Below, one piece after another: positions 56,934-64,000 of a stretch of DNA of 64,000 nt. The notes under the pieces are model-generated. The model ran no database searches and was not told the DNA's origin. It saw only the letters and a program-made list of their open reading frames with translations. The first letter of the stretch is position 1. Each line of letters starts with the position of its first letter. Source of the DNA: Nectonema munidae (taxonomy: Eukaryota > Nematomorpha > Nectonematoida > Nectonematidae); the NCBI GenBank assembly GCA_030549495.1, contig JAUIRK010000106.1, positions 1,321,001 to 1,385,000 of the forward strand. Reading direction: 5' to 3'. The position numbers were made by a program, and so were the translations under genes.

Positions 56934-58325
56934 CTATTTTAAAAAATAAAAGAAATTCATCCAATGGAAAATTGCTCATTGAGTAATAAATTGAATACTT
57001 CATTAGTACTTTAAATCATTGGTGTACCCTAAAGAAAGGTTTCCCATTCCAACCTATATTATTTCTTCGCCCACATTTGGAAATGTTTTTTCTCGCCATA
57101 CGAAAATATATAAGAATAAAAAGGCAAGTTTTCATTAAATATGTTGGTATACTAAGAAATTCATTTTTAGGATGTATATTACTGTTTGATTTAAAATGTT
57201 GTATGATTAAGATGACATATTTGTTTATGTTAGAGTAAAAAAAAATAAAATCTAACCAACTAACTAACTAATTCATAAGCACACATATAAATCAGCATGT
57301 AATACGATTATTATTATCATGATGTTGATAATGGTAAAGAAGTATACTTATAATGAGGTTATCTCATCGTTGAATTTATAAGATGGCGAATTGCCCCTTA
57401 AAGGCCTTTCATTATTTTTAGAGGTTTTTGCATTTGCATATACTGGATTGATATTGCACTCCAATTCGGATTGATTATTATATCAAATGAACGGGAGATT
57501 AATAAAAAAAACTAGATTATTCACTTAAAGACATAGCCTTTAAAAGCAATATGAAGTCTACTTACAAGCCAAATAAGAATTCAAAATTATTGCTAGGATC
57601 ATAGATTTGCCCTATTGTTTAAATATATAGAAATAAGTAAAAAAAAAATACGCAGGATTAAAATCTTGGAAAAGAGAAGAAATGTCCATACATATTCCCA
57701 GCATGTTTGATTTTGTTCAATATTTCAAAGCATATTTTATGCTAAAAAGAGATAAAAAAAAATATGTATTACTTTTATCTTAAAAAAATTAATCTCAATT
57801 TATAAATCAATAAAATTAATGAAAAAGCAAAAAAATATAATAGAAAAATTAAAAGTTCATTCAACAAAGGCAAAAATTAAAATTTACATAGCAATTAAAA
57901 AGTAGCTATTCACAAAAAATTTCATGCAATAAAATTTTTGTTTTTTGATAAATAAAGTTAGGAAGATTATAAATTAAATAAATTTTGTTCTTTATTAGAG
58001 AGAGAAGGTAAATCCTTAATCTTTCAAGGCAAAAATATAACTTTTGAGAGTATAGTGAAAATGTAGATAATATTTATACTAAAGATAAGATACCCTTTTT
58101 TATTAAATAAATATTTAAAAATATGATATAGTATTTTAATTATTCACTTGTATTAGACTCCTTTCATTATATTTCTGTTCTGTTTATAGAAACTCAAAAA
58201 AAATTTGACATTTTGTCATTAGAACTCAGAAATGAAAAATACATTCTAAAAAAAAGTTTCTAAAGAAAGAATTACACTGTTTGCAATCTGATTTCAAAGA
58301 CTCCTGTATTCACTTTATCTCCATT
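56934..58325. other. upstream flank of TMEM185-like gene, nothing identified
   Basis: Strongly AT-rich. The first coding exon of the TMEM185-like gene (a short stretch before KFLVY) would be expected here or beyond, but none could be recognised. A TAACTAACTAACT run lies near 57257. Confidence 0.35.
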
Positions 58326-58329
58326 TTAG

Positions 58330-58860
58330 TACCACTTTTTCTAAAGAATTTTTCAAAAATGCAAAGATTGGTTTACTGGCTTCTGCAACTGTAAAAAGTT
58401 TTTGAAATTAATTTCAAAATGCAACTCAAATTTATGTCGTTTCAACTATCCAAAAATTGAAGATCCTTTTCACCTCATTTCTGAATGTTCAAATACTCAA
58501 TTTTTGACTGAGCAATTTATGTTTACTCTTCGCTGAAAATTTTGTTTCTCCTTTTCACCTTTTTCCGATTTAATTTTTAAACTAGAGTTTCATAAAATAA
58601 CAGTCTCCTACATCAAAAAGTTTGGAAAGTGCTTACTTTTACATCTGCCTTAACTTTCTTTACGCACTCCTTTTTTTAGCCCCTTTTTTGCTTTTCTTCT
58701 AGTTTCTTCTCCCTCCAATTTGTCTTTTTTCTTGAAATTTAGTTGATTTTTTTAGAAATTTTTTCTTCTACAAGCTTCATGCGAGCTTCCACGTCCTTGC
58801 ATCTTATAAGCTGTGTCAATTTCAACCAACACCCTAAAGGCCTGTACACAGCTTAAAAAA
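58330..58860 (+). mobile_element. 3' relic of the I-group-like LINE
   Basis: Plus-strand frame WFTGFCNCKKFLKL then CRFNYPKIEDPFHLISEC (58365-58486) corresponds to the C-terminal Cys/His block of the LINE at 16030-23450 (CRFGCDTIETPYHLIFPC). The rest of the element is absent; about 370 bp of likely 3' untranslated sequence follow. Confidence 0.55.
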
Positions 58861-58867
58861 TGGGGTA

Positions 58868-58883
58868 GGGGGGGGGGGGGGGG
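58868..58883 (+). repeat. poly-G run
   Basis: Sixteen consecutive G residues preceded by GGGGTA. Very unusual in a region this AT-rich. It can form G-quadruplex structures and is prone to length errors. It lies at the end of the LINE relic. Confidence 0.8.
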
Positions 58884-59439
58884 AGGTTCGTTCTCATAAA
58901 AATTTATAAAACTATCATACATATCTTATCGTTGTACTTGCTACATCTATATAAAGAAATTCGATTTTCTTGGTAGATTGAACCCTACACTTTTATCAAT
59001 CATATACTATATTTGATTGTTGTTTTTCCATTCCTAACCTAAAACTCTATTTTTTAAAAGTTTTTTCTTAATCTGACATTTAAACCCTTTTTGTGCCATT
59101 GCGAATATTGCTGAATCACTGATAGAACAGAAATAAAGTATAGATTTTAAATTTAGGTTGATTCAATACTATCTTATGACAATTTACTTCATATTATCAT
59201 TTTTTTCTTTTTCTTAAAAACTGAGTCAAATATAAAAAATTTTACAATAAAAATCACAACATTAGGCTTTTATTTATTGGAAATCTTTAGAGGGTCAAAT
59301 AAATTGAACATATTTTCAAATGTAGACATAAAGACACTTCTAAAAATCTATTTAATTGATCATTCTACTTGAACACAAAAATAATTGAGTACAAATATAT
59401 CAAATATACAAGTAAAATTTATTTAAAATTTTCAGTTTT
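58884..59439. other. no gene seen
   Basis: AT-rich spacer between the poly-G run and a hAT fragment; no supported feature. Confidence 0.4.
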
Positions 59440-59760
59440 TTAAAAGAGTAAGCTGTTTAATTCAAGTCTACGAGAATGCTTCCGAACATAAAAATTTACA
59501 ACTTTATCCAAATCTATTTCTGCATCGTAGTGAATGTGCAGAAGTGCTAGGTTAGACAGATGACTTTTTTTCATTGAAGCTTTCATATATGTGTTTAATC
59601 TACGTAATAAACTTATACTTCTTTCACACTGGCATAAAGGTACTGGAATTGTGCAAGCTATCTCTAAAAGAACATAAATATTTGGAAACATTATTTCTGA
59701 GCATTCTTTTATTGCGTGTGCAAGAGATTGAGCCCGTAGATTTGTGGCCATTTGCATAAA
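59440..59760 (-). pseudogene. hAT C-terminal dimerisation domain fragment
   Basis: The minus-strand open frame encodes IACTIPVPLCQCERSISLLR, RLNTYMKASMKKSHLSNLAL and LHIHYDAEIDLDKVV. This is the C-terminal domain of TTF-type hAT transposases (usual form TIPVTSCECERSFS...RL). The frame is open to its end and carries a normal stop, so this piece is well preserved, but the catalytic part is not adjacent. It is not the same copy as the half at 13896-15427. Confidence 0.75.
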
Positions 59761-60559
59761 ATGATTTTTCCAACCTTGGAATTTTCATATATACCCTTAT
59801 CTTCATTGTTTAAATCTATTTTTTTCTTCCTTCAAAGTAAAGTTGAACTAAATATGATAAGTAAGGTTTTTCGTTATTTAATATAATAATTTATTGTAAT
59901 GGAAGTTAGTAATTAATCCCAAAATAATGATGTATAAAATTGCCAAATAAACTAGACAAACAAAGAATTAATTTGGCGCGTCTTTTCACCGAAATTTTCC
60001 GAAATAAACCAAAAAAGAATTAAATATTCATTGAAAGATTAATCTTATCATAAAATTATTTATTTCTAATTATAATATTAAGATTATAAATCGAAAAAAG
60101 AAAGAAATATGAATATTTAAATACTAGCATGCCCAGACTCTAAATAAAGGGGGAACTAATGACAATGGGGGCTTGAAATAATGCTGATATCCCACAACAT
60201 AGTGTCCAAATTATACTGTATACTAAGAAGAGAATTTTGAAAAACGTAGTAGTTACAATCGTAGGGAATAAATGAAGCATTTAGTTCAATGATAGCTTTA
60301 TTTTTTCCGGGAAATATCTTTTCCTTTGTGCATTTTACATGTTTCATTCACTAAATTAAATTCTTTTGGGAGGATCATCTTCATTGAAAATGTCGATGTT
60401 GGAATATAACATTTCCATTGAGCTTACTTTAAAATCAGGGAACCTGACTTTTTGAAATTTTTAATATATGAGACGATTGTCGTTTACCTCTTCTACAAAA
60501 GCCCAAAATCTGTTCGATTCAGGTTATCTTCTTTTCTTGAAAAAAAATTATTATCCGAA
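59761..60559. other. no supported gene
   Basis: AT-rich. A minus-strand frame at 60156-60347 contains no recognised domain. Confidence 0.35.
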
Positions 60560-61730
60560 TTAACGCCATCCGCCCTTTTTCTTGACATCAACAATATTTT
60601 CAATTCAGCATAGCACCCCGCAATAATTTTTAATCTGATCCTATAAAAATATCCCAATTACCTCATAAAATTTATTCAAAATTACGTTTCAAATAGCTCT
60701 ATTATATCCAAGCACAAATGTCTAATTGCCATTTATTTTCTCTCATTTTCATTCCACAAGGTGTGTTCCTCTCTGAGATCCTTTAGCTAATATTTATAAA
60801 CTCCTTCTTAGATATATTAAAGAACTATTCACCATTCTTTCAATGCCATTCATAAGATCTAACCTTTATCTTCACCTAGTACTCTCAAAAAAAACATAAC
60901 GAATACGAATACACTTTTAAACCCAATAACTTTCCGTGTAGATTCATTAAAAATAAAATTAAACGTAGCTAAATCAACTCTTCAAACGAACACATTCACC
61001 TCACCTTTCTTTATTAACATCCAACAATACTCTCATTCAACCATCCTCCTCTGTTAAATGGTCAACCCAGTTGGAAAACTTATAGCATAAATTCATTTTC
61101 AATCTGTTTTCCCTTAGTAAAATTATATCTTGTAAATGGGGTCTGGTCATTCAATAATCCTTATTTATTTACAAGTTAATCATTCTACATACCCTTAGGG
61201 GGCGTGAGTAAGGTTGGTTAGATACTGGGTTTCGATCCCGCATCAAGGCTACTTTCTTCATAGTTCGATACAAGTGGCGCAATTGTGCTTTCTCGATGAA
61301 AACACCCCACGGTAGCTTTACCTTGAATACAGTATTCTTTCATGGTGTTTATCTTTAAAATACTCCTCATCCTTTACTTACCTAAATTCACAGTCTATGC
61401 CTGATCACAATGACCAGAGCCTACAAACCACTCCTTGTAGTGTCTTAGAATTTCTTAGAAACTGACTTCACTACATCACAAAGGAGCTGTTAACAAATAA
61501 TATTTCATGACACGAAACGAATTAAATTCCCATCTAAAATACTTCTTTCGCCATAACTATTCAAACAATCCCTCCCAAACTTACTTCAGTTCTTTACACC
61601 CACCACCATTATCCACACTCAATAATTTTCGCATTAAACCCAAAATCACACCACTTCTTTCCTCCACCCTTCCTTGCCAATACTTTTTTTTCTTCAAAAC
61701 TGTTTTAACAATTCTATCTGGAAACTTATA
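60560..61730 (+). mobile_element. I-group-like LINE relic
   Basis: Degraded plus-strand reverse transcriptase: FLDINNIFNSA then HPAIIFNLIL and YLIKFIQNYVS (60580-60700), matching FLDIDNAFNFAWHPAIITNL of the 18264 region. The thumb part follows around the SINE (LIILHT before it, IQYSFMVFIFKILLILYLPK after it). The region to 61730 corresponds to the linker before RNase H. It has many stops, so it is older than the copy at 16030. Confidence 0.65.
61198..61324 (+). mobile_element. tRNA-derived SINE, copy D
   Basis: It starts GGGGGCGTGAGTAAGGTTGG and has GTTTCGATCCC as box B, then TCATAGTTCGATACAAGTGG, TTTCTCGATGAAAACACCCC and the tail AGCTTTACCTTG. It inserted into the thumb region of the LINE relic. 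Compared with copy B it lacks about 20 bp between the A and B boxes. Confidence 0.8.
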
Positions 61731-61739
61731 ATAACCATC

Positions 61740-62599
61740 TTTAATTTAATATTGCTTCTTACCTAGCATAATCTATTATAATTAGGCAAGAGTTTCACTT
61801 CTTTTTCTATCCATCCAAACTCTTAATTCTCCACCCCCTAATTTCTTCTCTAATTCTTTTTATAAAGGAAAATATTATTTCCTTTTTTAAATTGATATTT
61901 CAAACTTTGCTTGACGAAATGATGCGCTTGATAATCTTTCTCGATAGAAAATAAACGTTGAACTTTTGCACTGGAACGAAATGCCTGGTTGAGTTTGACA
62001 AAGAAATCCAGAAAAAATACTTATATAAAAAAGCAGCATCTATCAACAAGTTTTTAGAGTTAGTTTGTAGACAATACTTCACCAAAAATTGGCCTTCATC
62101 TTTTATTCACTTCTGGCCCATTTCTTTAAATCCGATCCTATTATACTGCTCAAAAATCCTTTTCTCCTTTGAAGTTGATCTTTGTTGCTTCTTTCACTGA
62201 TGAAGCCGGTATTTCTAAAAAGTGCGGCAATATCTGGAGAGTAATTGAAATAAAAATAAAATGTCCTTTTTAGGAATTTTTATTTTAATTGATAGTAATT
62301 TATAAAAAAAACAGCAATTTAATTGAACAAAATTAAATTACTAGTTATGTATAAACTAAATGTAGGTAGGTTGGAGATATCTAAGCACATTCCAAAGTAG
62401 GATGATATGCTTGCGTCAATTGCTAACTTGTGGATTAGTAAGGATGGGAAGTTGGTTTATGATCTAAAATAGAAGAAAGCTTTATTGAGGTGAAAAGTAT
62501 TATCTAGGTTGCTTGTGCATAGTTATGCATATGTTTGTGGCTATGGAAGAATGGTTCTATTATATTAAGGAAAAGAAAGATGTGTTGAATGATCTTGGG
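61740..62599. other. spacer between two LINE copies
   Basis: AT-rich sequence between a plus-strand and a minus-strand copy of the same LINE family. The last few hundred bases (from about 62350) probably belong to the 3' end of the minus-strand copy. No gene is supported. Confidence 0.4.
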
Positions 62600-64000
62600 G
62601 TATGACAAGAAGTTTAGTAGATTGGAGGGAAGTTCTTAAAATGTAAATGTGCTGTTTCAATGAGTTTGGTTCGTTCTGATGAAAATATTGGACAATAGAG
62701 AATAATGTGAATTGGAGTTTCAATATGAGGGCAGCCAAATCTGCAAAATAGGTTAAAGTATAAATTAAAATTATAGAAGTAAGCGTAACAGGGGCAATGT
62801 GAGGTGAACCATCTTATTATGTTGCGAGGAAGAGTAATGTTTTTATTTAGTGCAAATTTGGATAAGGGGGTAGGTATGTTGTTTGAGTAAAGCCATTCGT
62901 TTGTAATTGAGTTATTTATAGATGTTTCAAAAGTGAATAAAAGGAGGGCGGGGGTTAGGATATGTTGTGATGTGGATTTGGATAAAAAATCTACCAAAAA
63001 ATTCTCAAAGAAGGAGGAATGGGCGGGGCAGCAGAATAGTTTAATTGAGAAATGGGTGCTAAGGTTGATTTATTTTTTGGCTAGGCTTAGTGTTGAAACG
63101 GGAATTTTTCTGTCAAGTTGTAGGTCCTTGATTATGTGAGTCTGAAAATAATTATCTGCTTGAATTTGGATGTAAAGATGATTAAGTTATCAATAAAGTC
63201 GTTGCATGATGTTTGGAGTGCTATAACTTACGGAGGTGTTAATGTCTGTGTGAATTTGTTGTATGAAGAATGGAATATTTGTATTGGGGTTAAAAAAAGG
63301 CGCAAGCAGCGGTTGCTTTGTTACGTGATTTTCAGCTGTCAGTAAAAATTTAGAGTTGATGATGCGCATTTGAATTGCGTTGGTGTGTGATGGAGTTAAC
63401 TGTTAAGAATTTGTGGTAGCTCATTTGAGTTGTGTATGGGGGTGGCTTTCCATGGGTGAACTACAAAGTTATATGAAATGGCTTTTCTGAGAGAGAATAG
63501 GGTTGGGGGAGTTTTGTGTAGATATTTTTGAGGTGAAGTGTAAATTTTAGATCTGATTGGAATGTGACGCCTAGAGAGTTTATGTGTGGTTCAGGAGTGA
63601 GTGATGTTGATATGTTTATTTTCAGTGTTAGTGGAGTTATTCTTTTTCGTGTGAAGTGTATAAGTTTTAGTTTATCTAATTTAAAGGAGACTTTGTAGTT
63701 GGTGGCCATTGTTTGTATTTGTGTGATTAGATTCGCAGTATGATTGGTGTTGTAGCGTATTTGAGAAGGTAAATAAGATATCATCAGAGTAGCATTGGGC
63801 AAAGTCGGAGTTTGAGTTGATAAAAAAATGGGGTTGATAAGAATTAGCCATAAGATGTCTGATAGGTTACCCCCTTGTGGAGTAAAGAGAGTTAGTTTCT
63901 GGATGTATGTATTGTTATGTAGCAAGATTAGAATGCGCTTTAAAAGAAAGTTGTTTACAAATTTGATTATGTATGTTCGGTATTTTTTATAGTTAAAGTT
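62600..64000 (-). mobile_element. I-group-like LINE, minus strand, runs off the window
   Basis: From the right edge leftwards: an RT fragment with LTLFTPQGGNLSDILWLILI and INSLGVTFQSDLKFTLHLK (63925-63461), then RNase H with IFTDS and LVDFLSKSTSQHIL (about 63340-62970). The C-terminal Cys/His block follows with IIRWFTSHCPCYAYFY and CRFGCPHIETPIHIILYCPI (62830-62690). The frame is interrupted. It is the same family as the copy at 16030, and the 5' part lies outside the window. Confidence 0.75.

Noticed and set aside
1-64000. Retroviral, LTR-retrotransposon or Polinton copies
   Set aside because: No long terminal repeats, protease, integrase, capsid or envelope signatures were recognised in this reading. 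The reverse transcriptases seen all belong to non-LTR LINEs.
1-64000. CRISPR arrays, bacterial operons or toxin systems
   Set aside because: The window has spliced genes, SINEs, LINEs and eukaryotic transposons; no regularly spaced short repeats or prokaryotic gene clusters are present.

Overview
This is an AT-rich, intron-containing animal nuclear sequence packed with decayed transposons. A tRNA-derived SINE family, APE-type LINEs, TTF-zinc-finger hAT elements, piggyBac and Tigger elements together point to an invertebrate, probably an arthropod. A crustacean such as a copepod is only a guess. No bacterial operons, CRISPR arrays, rRNA genes or convincing stand-alone tRNA genes were seen, and no retrovirus, LTR element or Polinton was recognised.

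Three host loci can be supported. (1) A compact, relatively GC-rich, intronless coding region at 33677-35314 (+) encodes an SLC9B/NHA-type sodium/proton antiporter with the family's Asp-Asp pair. (2) A TMEM185-like multi-exon membrane protein gene lies on the minus strand between about 56933 and 49023. Five exons are visible, the first coding exon was not found and one internal exon is not resolved. (3) A small acidic coiled-coil protein of unknown function is encoded at 30318-30779 (+), with a close polyadenylation signal.

Layout. 0-7 kb: a short hAT-like MITE, a degenerate tandem array (1140-2920), an unassigned coding remnant and a foldback element. 7-15.5 kb: a hAT transposase gene with introns whose N-terminal half reads leftwards (12640 to 8457) and whose C-terminal half reads rightwards (13896 to 15427), as expected if an inversion broke one copy. 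A different, unclassified transposon (about 8.8-11.5 kb, +) lies inside the N-terminal half, and a SINE and a MITE lie between the halves. 16-23.5 kb: an I-group-like LINE interrupted by a SINE and by a whole hAT element. 24.2-28 kb: a Tigger/pogo element with both ends, a SINE, a hAT MITE and a Mutator-like MITE. 30-35.3 kb: the two compact host genes. 36-40.2 kb: a nearly full-length Jockey/CR1-like LINE and a hAT remnant. 41.4-43.6 kb: a piggyBac element with exact TTAA ends. 43.6-46.3 kb: an unclassified coding block with a hAT deletion derivative carrying an exact 8-bp duplication. 49-57 kb: the TMEM185-like gene, with piggyBac and hAT fragments in its introns. 58-64 kb: three more pieces of the I-group-like LINE, one carrying a SINE.

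The strongest structural observations are the split and nested hAT locus, the unclassified transposon inside it, two copies of a MITE family with perfect 9-bp target duplications, and four diverged copies of one SINE family.
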